A stretch of DNA of 64,000 nucleotides from NCBI RefSeq assembly GCF_037201805.1, contig NZ_CP147404.1, positions 348,501 through 412,500 on the forward strand, given 5' to 3'. Below, in pieces: positions 17,703 to 26,411 of the stretch. Below the pieces are notes generated by a model that was given only the letters and a program-made list of their open reading frames with translations, made no database searches and was not told the origin of the DNA. This DNA is from Bacillus sp. FJAT-52991. GTDB lineage: Bacteria > Bacillota > Bacilli > Bacillales > Domibacillaceae. Positions within the stretch are counted from its first letter, which is position 1; each line of letters opens with the position of its first letter. The position numbers and the translations under genes were made by a program.

Positions 17703-17742
17703 AAAAGAGACCGTCTCATAAGTAGTTGAGACGGTCTCTTTT
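17703..17742. terminator. perfect bidirectional hairpin
   Basis: AAAAGAGACCGTCTC and GAGACGGTCTCTTTT arms of 15 bases surround a 10-base loop. It lies in a gene-free stretch between the parS site and the HAD hydrolase gene. Confidence 0.7.
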
Positions 17743-17809
17743 CTGCACCGAAAGCGAAGCGACAGGTGCAAAAAAACTAATTTAATGGCATTTTTAAATA
17801 AGAAGTATC

Positions 17810-17842
17810 GGCCAAAAAGTTTGCGACGCAGACTTTTTGGCC
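17810..17842. terminator. hairpin downstream of the HAD hydrolase gene
   Basis: GGCCAAAAAGT and ACTTTTTGGCC arms with an 11-base loop lie 33 bases beyond the hydrolase stop codon (minus strand). Confidence 0.55.
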
Positions 17843-17875
17843 CCCCTTTTTTATGAATTATTTTTCAGCGGTCGC

Positions 17876-18652
17876 TTAAATAATATCTAGCAATTCTTGA
17901 AGTCTATTTACTGTATAAGTAGGTTTAGCTTCATCCACTTTTTTCCCATCTTTATGGTCAATCCAAACGGAATCCATTCCCACTCGTGTGGCTCCTAAAA
18001 TGTCCGTGCTTAAATTGTCTCCAACCATTAACACGTCTTGTGGTGACAGGTCCATTAATCTCAAAGCATGTTCAAAAATAACAGGATCCGGTTTACCGAA
18101 GCCAACGTTTCCAGAAATAACAATGTGTTCAAAGTAAGGAACGAGTTCAGGAGTCATCGTTAACTTTTCTAATTGCAGAGATGGGGCACCGTTTGTTAAA
18201 AGCAAGAGACGATAGCCTTTATCCTTTAATTCATCAAGTACTTTAAAGGTTTCGTCATAAACAAAAGGAGACTGGCGACGAACTTCACGGAATCGTTCTT
18301 TTGCCCAAGCGGCAGCCGTTTCAATTCCTATTTTCTTTAAACCATTTTCCCATGATTTTAGTTGATAATCGCTAATTTGTTCTCCCATGCGGCGAAATTG
18401 ATAATGATGGACATCCCCAAAATCCCCCCACAGACCTTCAAATGGGTTGATACCAATTTGAATAGTGATTGGGAAAAAAGAATATGTTTCATATTGTTCT
18501 CGAGCAGCTGCTCTCACATGTTCTTCAATTGTTTTGGCTTCTACGTCGTATTTTTCCGCTAATTCTTGGCAAGTGATATCAAAAGCGGTTTGAATACTTT
18601 TGCGGTCATTTAATAACGTGTCGTCTAAATCAAAAAAAATGGCTTTCTTCAT
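17876..18652 (-). CDS. HAD-superfamily hydrolase (YjjG-like)
   Basis: The 258-residue protein has the four HAD motifs: FFDLDDTLL (nucleophile and acid Asp8/Asp10), LLLLTNGAPS, the lysine in GFGKPDP, and MVGDNLSTDILGA. The helical cap lies between motifs I and II. Relatives dephosphorylate nucleotides or pyrimidine analogues (YjjG-type 5'-nucleotidases) or small phosphometabolites. It is transcribed alone. The substrate is not determinable. Confidence 0.85.
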   Translation of the reverse strand: MKKAIFFDLDDTLLNDRKSIQTAFDITCQELAEKYDVEAKTIEEHVRAAAREQYETYSFFPITIQIGINPFEGLWGDFGDVHHYQFRRMGEQISDYQLKSWENGLKKIGIETAAAWAKERFREVRRQSPFVYDETFKVLDELKDKGYRLLLLTNGAPSLQLEKLTMTPELVPYFEHIVISGNVGFGKPDPVIFEHALRLMDLSPQDVLMVGDNLSTDILGATRVGMDSVWIDHKDGKKVDEAKPTYTVNRLQELLDII

Positions 18653-18746
18653 TTGATAAACTCCCTCATTTAATAGTGATGAGGAATATATTCGACAAAA
18701 CTAAACAAAATCCTTCTGAGCCAAGGTGGAAAGTAAAGAGAGATCG

Positions 18747-19298
18747 TTAATTAAAAGAAGATACATTCTTTTTTCTTTTAAACCAGGAGAAGAAAGATGA
18801 AAGGTGGTAAACGGGTATTTCTCTTTTTATTCGCTCATTTTGCATACTAGCTAACAATAATCGATCTCGAATTGCGATATCTTGGTGTTCCATACTTTCG
18901 ACCTTTTCCTTCATCCATCGTTGGTATTGGGCTAGTTCTTTAACTAGTTGTTTATTGACATCAATCAGCGTTTGCTGTTGTTCTTCAAGCTTAGCAATTC
19001 TTGTAGACAGTGGCTCGTCATGTATGGTGGGTTTGTCATTCGTTTGGGTTGGGACTATTTCTTTTTGTTGCTTTACAGCTAGTTCAACAGCTGCATCCAA
19101 GGACATATTTTGATCTTGAACTGCCTTGAATACACGTTGCATGGCAATAATATCTTTTTGATAAAACACGCGAGAGTTATTAATGCCTCTATCAAAATAG
19201 TAACCTGCTGCTTCTAAGGCGAGTGAATATTTCCGTAATGTGCTGGCTCCAACTCCTAGACTTTTGGCAACCTCTGAGCTGAAATAGGCCTGTTCCAT
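18747..19298 (-). CDS. MerR-like HTH DNA-binding protein with coiled coil (DUF3967/RacA-like)
   Basis: This 183-residue protein has an N-terminal MerR-type HTH (AYFSSEVAKSLGVGASTLRKYSLALEAAGY, then FYQKDIIAMQRVF). A long coiled coil follows (about residues 95-150, TRIAKLEEQQQTLIDVNKQL). The tail is basic and hydrophobic (SSFFSWFKRKKN). HTH plus coiled coil is the layout of DUF3967 proteins and broadly of the chromosome-anchoring protein RacA. It lies 1.2 kb from a parS site, but a role in chromosome organisation is speculation. Confidence 0.65.
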   Translation of the reverse strand: MEQAYFSSEVAKSLGVGASTLRKYSLALEAAGYYFDRGINNSRVFYQKDIIAMQRVFKAVQDQNMSLDAAVELAVKQQKEIVPTQTNDKPTIHDEPLSTRIAKLEEQQQTLIDVNKQLVKELAQYQRWMKEKVESMEHQDIAIRDRLLLASMQNERIKREIPVYHLSSFFSWFKRKKNVSSFN

Positions 19299-19570
19299 CC
19301 TTCATCCCTCCGCATCAAGATAATTATTTAACAATAGACCCTTTCCGTGTTTTTTCCGTTTGTAACAGATTCCATGCCAAATAGAAAACTCCTTTCACTA
19401 GTTTTGTTGATTAGTTAATAGTTTTGTCGAGGAGGAAAAAGTTAAACAGTTTAGCAATAAAATAATAGTTAGAAATCGGTAATGAATAAACGATTTTAGA
19501 ATCTTACTAATAAATATATGTTTCATCAATTTATGCTTTTCAAAAGGTATAGCCAAAATGAAAGAAGTAG
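19299..19570. other. gene-free region upstream of the exopolysaccharide promoter
   Basis: This is a strongly A/T-rich divergent region between the MerR-like gene and the exopolysaccharide promoter. No gene, repeat family or clear operator was seen in this part. Confidence 0.4.
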
Positions 19571-19599
19571 TTTACAAAAAATACATTGTTCTTTATAAT
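19571..19599 (+). promoter_or_regulatory. sigma-A promoter of the exopolysaccharide operon
   Basis: TTTACA at 19571-19576 and TATAAT at 19594-19599 have the ideal 17-base spacing. A SinR-type box overlaps the spacer and the first base of the -10 element. Confidence 0.75.
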
Positions 19600-19666
19600 A
19601 TTCTTTATAAAGAACAACTTGTTGAAAGGATCATTAATAAAGGGGAAATTAAAGAGGAAGTTCTTT
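19586..19666. promoter_or_regulatory. SinR-type operator cluster
   Basis: GTTCTTT at 19588-19594 and its complement AAAGAAC at 19609-19615 lie in a perfect 13-base-arm palindrome (19586-19598/19605-19617). A third GTTCTTT is at 19660-19666. GTTCTYT is the known recognition sequence of the biofilm repressor SinR, which silences the eps operon in B. subtilis. The first box covers the promoter. Confidence 0.65.
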
Positions 19667-19699
19667 ATATAAGAATAAATATTTGGCCAATAGAAGAGC

Positions 19700-19727
19700 A
19701 GGCACTTTTGAAAGGTGTCTTTTTTTA
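19700..19727 (+). terminator. leader terminator before galE
   Basis: GGCACTTT-TGA-AAGGTGTC (two G-T pairs) followed by seven T residues lies about 100 bases after the transcription start and 98 bases before galE. It would terminate most transcripts unless bypassed. Confidence 0.65.
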
Positions 19728-19824
19728 CACACCTATTGTTCATTATTAAGAACAATTTATTGATTTTAATGGGAATATGAAGGGGACTTTTATTGGGGGA
19801 CAAAAAAGTAGAGGGGAGTTCGTC

Positions 19825-20868
19825 ATGACTATTTTAGTAACAGGTGGTGCCGGATACATAGGTAGTCATACATGTGTAGAGCTACTGAATAATGGTTATG
19901 AGATTGCTGTGCTTGATAATCTTTCGAATAGTAGTGAAGAAGTATTAACAAGGATTCGTGAAATGACAAACAAAAGCTTTATGTTTTATAAAGGAGACTT
20001 GTTAGACAAAGATTTTATTAAGATGGTTTTTCAAAAAAATAGGATTGAGGCAGTAATTCATTTTGCAGGCTTAAAAGCAGTGGGAGAATCCGTTCAACAT
20101 CCCCATTTATATTATCAAAACAATATCATGGGTACCCTTCATTTATTAGAAGTAATGGATCAATACGAGATTAGAAAAATAGTATTTAGCTCTTCAGCAA
20201 CTGTTTACGCTAGTAGTCAACCAATGCCTCTATCTGAAAACTCCATAACTAAAGCGATCAATCCTTATGGACGAACGAAGTTAATGATAGAAGAAATGTT
20301 AGCTGATTATTACCAAGCTAATCCAAAATGGAGTTGTGTTGTGCTGAGATATTTTAATCCAATTGGAGCTCACCAGAGTGGAGAAATTGGGGAAGATCCT
20401 AATGGTATACCAAACAACTTAATGCCTTACCTCACTCAAGTAGCGATTGGAAAATTAAATGAGCTAAAAGTGTTTGGTAATGATTATCCTACACCTGATG
20501 GCACATGTATAAGGGATTATATTCATGTCGTCGATCTTGCCAAAGGACACATAAAAGCATTGAACAAAGTGCAGATTGAAAGTGGTTACTATACTTACAA
20601 TCTTGGTACTGGGGGAGGCTATAGTGTCCTGGAGGTGATTCAGGCATTTGAGAAAGCTACCGGCAAGAAAGTTCCTTATAGTATTGGTGGGCGTAGACAA
20701 GGAGATGTGCCAATATGTTATGCAGATACTTCTACATCGAAAATGGAACTTTTGTGGCAAGCAACAAAAAGTTTAGAAGAGATGTGTAAGGATGCTTGGA
20801 ATTGGCAAACTCAAAATCCTAATGGCTATAAAATCATAGACCATGCAACCTTAAATTCTAATAATTAG
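19825..20868 (+). CDS. galE: UDP-glucose 4-epimerase
   Basis: The 347-residue short-chain dehydrogenase-type epimerase has the NAD motif GGAGYIGSH at its N-terminus, the catalytic YxxxK in NPYGRTK with Ser/Thr in SSSATVYA, and the GalE segment RYFNPIGAHQSGEIGEDPNGIPNNL (described here by its ends). It interconverts UDP-glucose and UDP-galactose for polysaccharide synthesis. The ATG at 19825 follows GAGGGGAG; an upstream in-frame ATG at 19777 has no such site. It is the first gene of the exopolysaccharide operon. Confidence 0.92.
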   Translation: MTILVTGGAGYIGSHTCVELLNNGYEIAVLDNLSNSSEEVLTRIREMTNKSFMFYKGDLLDKDFIKMVFQKNRIEAVIHFAGLKAVGESVQHPHLYYQNNIMGTLHLLEVMDQYEIRKIVFSSSATVYASSQPMPLSENSITKAINPYGRTKLMIEEMLADYYQANPKWSCVVLRYFNPIGAHQSGEIGEDPNGIPNNLMPYLTQVAIGKLNELKVFGNDYPTPDGTCIRDYIHVVDLAKGHIKALNKVQIESGYYTYNLGTGGGYSVLEVIQAFEKATGKKVPYSIGGRRQGDVPICYADTSTSKMELLWQATKSLEEMCKDAWNWQTQNPNGYKIIDHATLNSNN

Positions 20869-20921
20869 ACCCATCTATATATTTTAAGATATTTAATTTG
20901 TGAGAAATGAGGGAGGAATAT

Positions 20922-21614
20922 ATGCATGTCGAAAGACGAAATATAGGTGATTTAATACAATTATTCGCGAAAAAGTGGTTAATCATTATCGCTATTACTG
21001 GTTTCTGCACAGGAACAGCAGGATGGATTAGTTTTTTTGTTTTAACCCCCGTGTATCAAGCTACTTCTAAAGTGCTAGTTCATGAAATTAAAAAGGAAGA
21101 AAAAGAAGATGTAGCAGCTTCTTTTTATCAAATGGAAACTTCTTTTAAGTTATTAGATACATTCATTGTTATTGCTGAGAGTCCCCAAGTATTAGATAAA
21201 GTCATTAAAAATTTGGACTTATCAATGTCTTATCATGAGCTGAGTCAAAAGGTAAGGATTCAACAAGTTCGTGAGTCACTGGCAATTGAAATTATTGTAG
21301 AAGGAACAAAACCTGAAAAAACTGTGGACATAGCTAATGAAATATCATCGGTTCTTAGTGATGAAATAAGAAAAATCTATGGTGAAAGTAATGTGTCAGT
21401 TATCAAAACGGCCGAATTGACAGAGGCTTCTAAGCCAGTTAAGCCTAAGGCGATGTTAAATATGGTCACTGCATTTTTTGCTGGTATTGTGATAGCCATT
21501 GGACTGATTTTTTTACGAGATCTCTTTAAAAAGTTGAAAAGAAAAGAGGAAGTGAATGTCGATGATCTAGAACAAACTTTTTCTAGAGAAAGAAGATACT
21601 CTACTAGAATATAA
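20922..21614 (+). CDS. polysaccharide chain-length/co-polymerase protein (Wzz family)
   Basis: This 230-residue protein has a membrane helix near the N-terminus (about residues 20-45) and another near the C-terminus (about 178-200), which flank an extracellular helical domain. This is the Wzz/EpsA/CapA topology. The motif PVKPKAMLN before the second helix is typical. Such proteins set chain length and activate a partner tyrosine kinase, but no kinase gene lies in this cluster. The start at 20922 follows GGGAGGAATAT. Confidence 0.85.
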   Translation: MHVERRNIGDLIQLFAKKWLIIIAITGFCTGTAGWISFFVLTPVYQATSKVLVHEIKKEEKEDVAASFYQMETSFKLLDTFIVIAESPQVLDKVIKNLDLSMSYHELSQKVRIQQVRESLAIEIIVEGTKPEKTVDIANEISSVLSDEIRKIYGESNVSVIKTAELTEASKPVKPKAMLNMVTAFFAGIVIAIGLIFLRDLFKKLKRKEEVNVDDLEQTFSRERRYSTRI

Positions 21615-21651
21615 ATGCTCCTGAAATAATAAATGGGAAGAAGGAGATTAG

Positions 21652-22569
21652 ATGACTACAATAAAAAAAGCAGTTATTCCTGCTGCTGGATTAGGTACGA
21701 GGTTTTTGCCTGCTACAAAAGCAATGCCGAAAGAAATGCTGCCAATTGTTGATAAACCTACGATTCAATACATTATTGAAGAAGCTGTTGAGTCAGGAAT
21801 TGAAGATATTATTATTGTAACAGGAAAAGGAAAAAGAGCGATAGAGGATCATTTCGATCACCACTTTGAATTAGAGCAAACTTTGTTAGAACGTGAAAAA
21901 TTCGAGTTGCTTGAGGGAGTAAGAAAAGTATCAGAAATGGCCAATATTCACTATATTCGTCAAAAGGAACCACGTGGGCTGGGTCATGCCATTTGGTGTG
22001 CAAGAAACTTTATCGGTAATGAGCCATTTGCTGTTTTATTAGGTGACGATGTTGTGCAAGCGGGCATTCCTTGTACAAAACAACTGATCGATATTTACGA
22101 ACAGACTCAGTCATGCGTCGTAGGGGTAAAAGCTGTTTCTAAGGATGAGGTGGGTAGATATGGCATTGTAGCAGTAGAACCATATTCGGCTGGGGTCCAT
22201 TCTGTAGTAGACCTGGTAGAAAAGCCGTTAGTAGAAGAAGCACCTTCTAATCTAGCTATTATGGGAAGGTATATTCTGACACCGAGAATTTTCGATATCT
22301 TAATGAATCAAGAAGCGGGAGTTGGCGGTGAAGTACAACTAACTGATGCACTTCAATGCCTGCAAACATTTGAAAAGATTTTTGCCTATGAATTTATGGG
22401 AACTCGTTATGATGTTGGAGAAAAGCTTGGTTTTATTACAACAACAATTGAATATGCTTTGCAAAGAGAAGAATTACGGGATGCTTTGTTAAAATACCTA
22501 GAAGAACTATTATTAGCTGAAAAAAATAAAAAAGAATTAAATAAAAATCTTGCAACCCCCTATGCTTAA
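21652..22569 (+). CDS. galU: UTP-glucose-1-phosphate uridylyltransferase
   Basis: The 305-residue nucleotidyltransferase has the N-terminal signature [30 protein letters not shown] (seen from residue 7), [10 protein letters not shown] for metal binding, and VEKP further on. It makes UDP-glucose, the substrate of the epimerase encoded two genes upstream, so the cluster supplies its own UDP-Glc/UDP-Gal. The ribosome binding site is AAGGAG. B. subtilis GtaB/YtdA belong to the same family. Confidence 0.92.
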   Translation: MTTIKKAVIPAAGLGTRFLPATKAMPKEMLPIVDKPTIQYIIEEAVESGIEDIIIVTGKGKRAIEDHFDHHFELEQTLLEREKFELLEGVRKVSEMANIHYIRQKEPRGLGHAIWCARNFIGNEPFAVLLGDDVVQAGIPCTKQLIDIYEQTQSCVVGVKAVSKDEVGRYGIVAVEPYSAGVHSVVDLVEKPLVEEAPSNLAIMGRYILTPRIFDILMNQEAGVGGEVQLTDALQCLQTFEKIFAYEFMGTRYDVGEKLGFITTTIEYALQREELRDALLKYLEELLLAEKNKKELNKNLATPYA

Positions 22570-22595
22570 ACAATTGATGAAATAGGTGAGTTATT

Positions 22596-24041
22596 TTGAT
22601 TCAACATTTTATTACTTACTTTATTGCTAGAGGTTTGCCAGGTTTAATTAACTTTTTAGCTATTATTATTTATAGTCGGATATTACCTCCAGAACAATAT
22701 GGAACCTATGCGATCGTGCTCGCTTCGATTTCTTTAATAAACTCTATTTTATTAAGTTGGTTAAGACTTGGGGTTTTAAGATATTACCCTTCGTACACTA
22801 CGGAAGAACGAAAACTCTTTCTTAGTACAGTGTTCATTGCGTTTTTAGCTTATATGCTATTGTCAGGCGGGATTATTAGTTGTATCGCTTTATTTGGAAT
22901 AATTGCTGAAGAGTATTCCAGTATTTGGCTTTTGGGTTTGTGTTTGTTATGGGTTAGTGGATGGTTTGAGATTAATTTAGAGATTTTCCGAGCAGAGTTA
23001 TCTCCAAAGAGCTATGGGTGGTTTTACTTAAGTAAGACGATACTTGCTTTGGTCATCTCTATTGGAATTATTTTTAGCTTTCATTTAGGAATGACAGCAT
23101 TAGTAATTGGTTCGATTTTGGCTATGTTCATTCCATTATTATTTGTGATTCCAAAAGTATGGAGCGGTGTAAATTTTCATTATTTTAACAGAAATATTCT
23201 CAAAACGTTACTAGCGTATGGTTTACCATTAACTCTTACTTTAACAATGGGATTTTTAATTGATAGTTCCGATCGGCTTTTGTTGGGATGGTTAAGTGGC
23301 CCCAGCTCAACGGGATTATATGCAGTGACCTACGATTTTGCTCAACAAACAATAATTCTTATTATGACAATTGTAAATTTAGCGTCTTATCCGATTATTA
23401 TTCATACATTGGAGAATGGTGACCAGGTTGAGGTACAGAAACAGTTGGAAAAAAGCTTTGTTTTACTATTTCTACTCGCTTTTCCTACAGTTTGCGCTTT
23501 GATAATCTTAAGTCCCAATATATCTTTTTTGTTCTTTGGAACGGATTATCAAGCCGCTGCTATTGTAGTGATTCCATGGATCGCTTTAGTTTCCTTGATA
23601 CAAGGGATTAAAGCTTTTTACTTAGATTTAGCCTTCCAATTAAGCAAACAAACAATAAAGCAGGTATTTCCAGTAGTCATTGGAGCAGCTTTAAACATCT
23701 TATTAAATCTTTGGTGGATTCCTCTTTATCAAATAAAAGGGGCGATAATGGCAACACTCATTGCTTATGTAGTTTCATCCATTATGAGTTGGTGGTTAGG
23801 CCGAAGATACTTTGTACTACCCATTCCTAAAAGAGAAATATGGAAAATTGTAATTATTACTGTTGTTATGTTTTGCGCGCTATACCCGATCCATCACTTG
23901 AAAGGATTCATTGCTTTAATTGTTCAAATAGGAGTAGGCATCATTGTCTATGGGCTGGGTATTTGGGTGTTCAATGTTCTTAATATAAGAAAGGCGCTAC
24001 CACTAGCTGAACGGAATTTGAAAATAAAAGTAAAGGGGTGA
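22596..24041 (+). CDS. Wzx-type polysaccharide flippase
   Basis: This 481-residue protein has twelve to fourteen predicted membrane helices of the MATE/Wzx oligosaccharide translocase type. The N-terminus ARGLPGLINFLAIIIYSRILP and the repeated GLYAVTYDFAQQ segment are characteristic. It would flip undecaprenyl-linked repeat units to the outer membrane face. TTG is used as start behind GGTGAG. The 3' end overlaps the next glycosyltransferase gene. Confidence 0.85.
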   Translation: MIQHFITYFIARGLPGLINFLAIIIYSRILPPEQYGTYAIVLASISLINSILLSWLRLGVLRYYPSYTTEERKLFLSTVFIAFLAYMLLSGGIISCIALFGIIAEEYSSIWLLGLCLLWVSGWFEINLEIFRAELSPKSYGWFYLSKTILALVISIGIIFSFHLGMTALVIGSILAMFIPLLFVIPKVWSGVNFHYFNRNILKTLLAYGLPLTLTLTMGFLIDSSDRLLLGWLSGPSSTGLYAVTYDFAQQTIILIMTIVNLASYPIIIHTLENGDQVEVQKQLEKSFVLLFLLAFPTVCALIILSPNISFLFFGTDYQAAAIVVIPWIALVSLIQGIKAFYLDLAFQLSKQTIKQVFPVVIGAALNILLNLWWIPLYQIKGAIMATLIAYVVSSIMSWWLGRRYFVLPIPKREIWKIVIITVVMFCALYPIHHLKGFIALIVQIGVGIIVYGLGIWVFNVLNIRKALPLAERNLKIKVKG

Positions 24042-25141
24042 TGATGTTGAAGACCAAGAAAAAAGCTTTTTTTCTGCCGTCTTTAGTTGGTGGGGGAGCA
24101 GAACGGGTGATATTAAACTTGGCTATAGAATTTGCTGATCAAGGTTATGACGTAGATTTAATATTAGCAAAAGCGATTGGAGAGTATTTAGATCAAGTTC
24201 CTTCAAATATCAATATTATCGATTTAAATTCATCAAGAGTGCTTTATAGCTTATTTCCTATGATTCAATATTTAAAAGAATATAAACCAGACTCTTTATT
24301 ATCGGCGTTAAACCACACGAACATCATCGCTATATGTGCGGTTTTGTTAGCCAATGTTCAAACAAAAGTATTTGTAAGTGTGCATAATCAATTGACTCAG
24401 TTTTCAACGAATTATTCGCGGCGATTTGTGGTAAAGTTGATCCCTTTTTTGATGAAATGGAGCTTTAGAAAAGCAGAAAAGGTAATTGCTGTTTCTAATG
24501 GGGTGGCAGAAGATCTTCAGAGAAAAATTAAATTACCTCAAGAAAAAATACAGGTGATCTATAACCCAGTAGTAGACGCTGGGTTGATGAAGAAAGCGAA
24601 AGAAAAGATTGATCACCCTTGGTTTGAATCAAGTGAATTGCCGGTCATTTTAGCAACTGGTCGATTAGAAGCAGAAAAAGATTTTTCTAGTTTAATTCAA
24701 GCATTTGCACGAGTCAGACAAAAGAAGTTGGCCAAGCTGATTATTCTTGGGGAAGGACAGGAGCGAGAGCAGTTAGAGGAGTTAATTGAAAGTTTGGGTT
24801 TAAAGGATGATGTTTGGATGCCAGGGTTTGTAGTGAACCCTTATGCTTATATGAACAAGGCAGATTTATTTGTACTATCATCTCAATATGAGGGGTTACC
24901 TACCGTTTTAATTGAAGCATTAGCATGCGGAAGTGAAGTAATATCAACTGATTGTCCAAGTGGCCCGAGAGAGGTTCTTCAAAATGGTCAGTACGGTTTG
25001 TTAGTACAGGTTAAAGATGTTGAAGGAATGTCTCAAGCTATTATCAATAAATTAGAGTCTCCAATTAAACAAAACGAACAGGCTGCCTATCAACCATTTG
25101 AGAAAAAGAAGGTGTTTCATCAATACTTAGAAATCATGTGA
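24038..25141 (+). CDS. family 4 glycosyltransferase
   Basis: The 367-residue protein has the GT-B fold signs of GT4 enzymes: a glycine-rich N-terminal LVGGGAERVILNLA, the donor-site region ILATGRLEAEKDFSSLIQAFA, and the E-x7-E motif in SSQYEGLPTVLIEALACG. It adds a sugar to the lipid-linked repeat unit on the cytoplasmic side. It overlaps the flippase stop by 4 bases; ATG 24041 is an equally possible start. Donor and acceptor sugars are unknown. Confidence 0.85.
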   Translation: MMMLKTKKKAFFLPSLVGGGAERVILNLAIEFADQGYDVDLILAKAIGEYLDQVPSNINIIDLNSSRVLYSLFPMIQYLKEYKPDSLLSALNHTNIIAICAVLLANVQTKVFVSVHNQLTQFSTNYSRRFVVKLIPFLMKWSFRKAEKVIAVSNGVAEDLQRKIKLPQEKIQVIYNPVVDAGLMKKAKEKIDHPWFESSELPVILATGRLEAEKDFSSLIQAFARVRQKKLAKLIILGEGQEREQLEELIESLGLKDDVWMPGFVVNPYAYMNKADLFVLSSQYEGLPTVLIEALACGSEVISTDCPSGPREVLQNGQYGLLVQVKDVEGMSQAIINKLESPIKQNEQAAYQPFEKKKVFHQYLEIM

Positions 25142-25148
25142 ATAGGAG

Positions 25149-26372
25149 GTGGTTCCAACGTTTCATCTTTCCTATTATTTATTGTTATTAATGGTTTTTA
25201 CTATTCCTTGGGAAAATTCAGTCGTCTTTGATGGATTAGGTACCATTGTCCGTCCAATTGGCAGTTTAGCTTTTATCATGACATTACTTCACCTATTTAA
25301 AACAGGTATTTATAGACCATTAAATAGCATTCATTATTTACTGCTAGCTTTTGTCGTTTGGAGTGCTGTTAGTGTGCTCTGGTCGGTAGATCCAGAACTT
25401 ACGTTCATTCGGATTAAAACATATGCTCAACTTTTCGTTATGATTTGGTTAATATGGGAGCTTATTCAAACCGATCAACAAATGAGAGTATTGCTACAAA
25501 CGTATATATTAGGGGCATATGTTTCTATTGCTAATACGTTCTCAAAATTTCTGGATACAGAACAAGTAAACTATGGACGGTACGCGGCTGAAGGGTTTGA
25601 CCCTAACGATTTAGGTGTAATATTGGCGCTAGGAATTCCGATGGCCTGGTATTTATTGATTGTGCAGAAGACATTTATTCTGAAATGGCTGAATGCTGCT
25701 TATATCCTGCTAGGAATGCTAGCCATTATCATGACGGCTTCAAGAACAGCTTTTGCCGTTGCTATTCTTGGTCTTTTTTATATTGCATTAATATATGGTC
25801 GATTATCACACAGAACAAAGATATTAGTAATAGTGTTTATCATGATTTCTCTATTTTGGGGTTTGAAGGTAATTCCAAATGGGGCTTTTGATCGAATACT
25901 GACGATTCAAGAGGAAGTGAATTCAGGAAGCTTAAGTGGTCGTGGGGAACTTTGGTTCGCAGGTTTAGAAATGGTTAATGAACAACCACTTCTCGGCGTT
26001 GGTGCGGGTGCTTATCCTGCTGCCCTCGAAGAATTTCTAGGTACACGTGAATTGAGCCATAATACATTGCTTTCTGTAATAGCTGAAACAGGTGTTATTG
26101 GATTAATACTATTTCTGACTGTTTTATTTATATCCTTCTATACAGCTTGTCAAACTTCTTATTTAGAAGCTACTCTATTTTTTGTTTTATTGACTATTTG
26201 GTTGTTAGCAAGCATGTTCTTAACATGGGAATTAAGAAAGCCAACCTGGTTATTATTTGCATTAATTGCACTTGAACATTCTAAGGTCCAATCTAAAAAA
26301 AACAGTTTAAATACCTCTAGTCAAAAAGGAAAAGATTATTTATCAATAACCAGTGGACTGTCTATTAAATGA
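25149..26372 (+). CDS. Wzy-type O-antigen polymerase/ligase family protein
   Basis: The 407-residue protein has about eleven membrane helices and the large extracellular loop with GRGELWFAGLEMVNEQPLLG, VGAGAYPAAL and SHNTLLSVIAETG, which is the O-antigen ligase/polymerase signature. It probably polymerises flipped repeat units. The start is odd: the GTG at 25149 overlaps its own AGGAGG. An in-frame ACG at 25158 lies at ideal spacing, where an ATG would be expected, and the next ATG is at codon 15. Confidence 0.82.
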   Translation: MVPTFHLSYYLLLLMVFTIPWENSVVFDGLGTIVRPIGSLAFIMTLLHLFKTGIYRPLNSIHYLLLAFVVWSAVSVLWSVDPELTFIRIKTYAQLFVMIWLIWELIQTDQQMRVLLQTYILGAYVSIANTFSKFLDTEQVNYGRYAAEGFDPNDLGVILALGIPMAWYLLIVQKTFILKWLNAAYILLGMLAIIMTASRTAFAVAILGLFYIALIYGRLSHRTKILVIVFIMISLFWGLKVIPNGAFDRILTIQEEVNSGSLSGRGELWFAGLEMVNEQPLLGVGAGAYPAALEEFLGTRELSHNTLLSVIAETGVIGLILFLTVLFISFYTACQTSYLEATLFFVLLTIWLLASMFLTWELRKPTWLLFALIALEHSKVQSKKNSLNTSSQKGKDYLSITSGLSIK

Positions 26373-26411
26373 TGAGTATAGACCATAACAAATGCTGAGG
26401 GAGGGGTTAGT

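Noticed and set aside
18747..19298. RacA identity for the MerR-like protein
   Set aside because: Domain layout and closeness to parS are suggestive, but the sequence does not clearly match RacA and fits the broader DUF3967 type better.
19558..19749. 63-codon open frame upstream of galE
   Set aside because: It spans the promoter, the SinR-type boxes and the leader terminator, so it cannot be a normal gene on this transcript.
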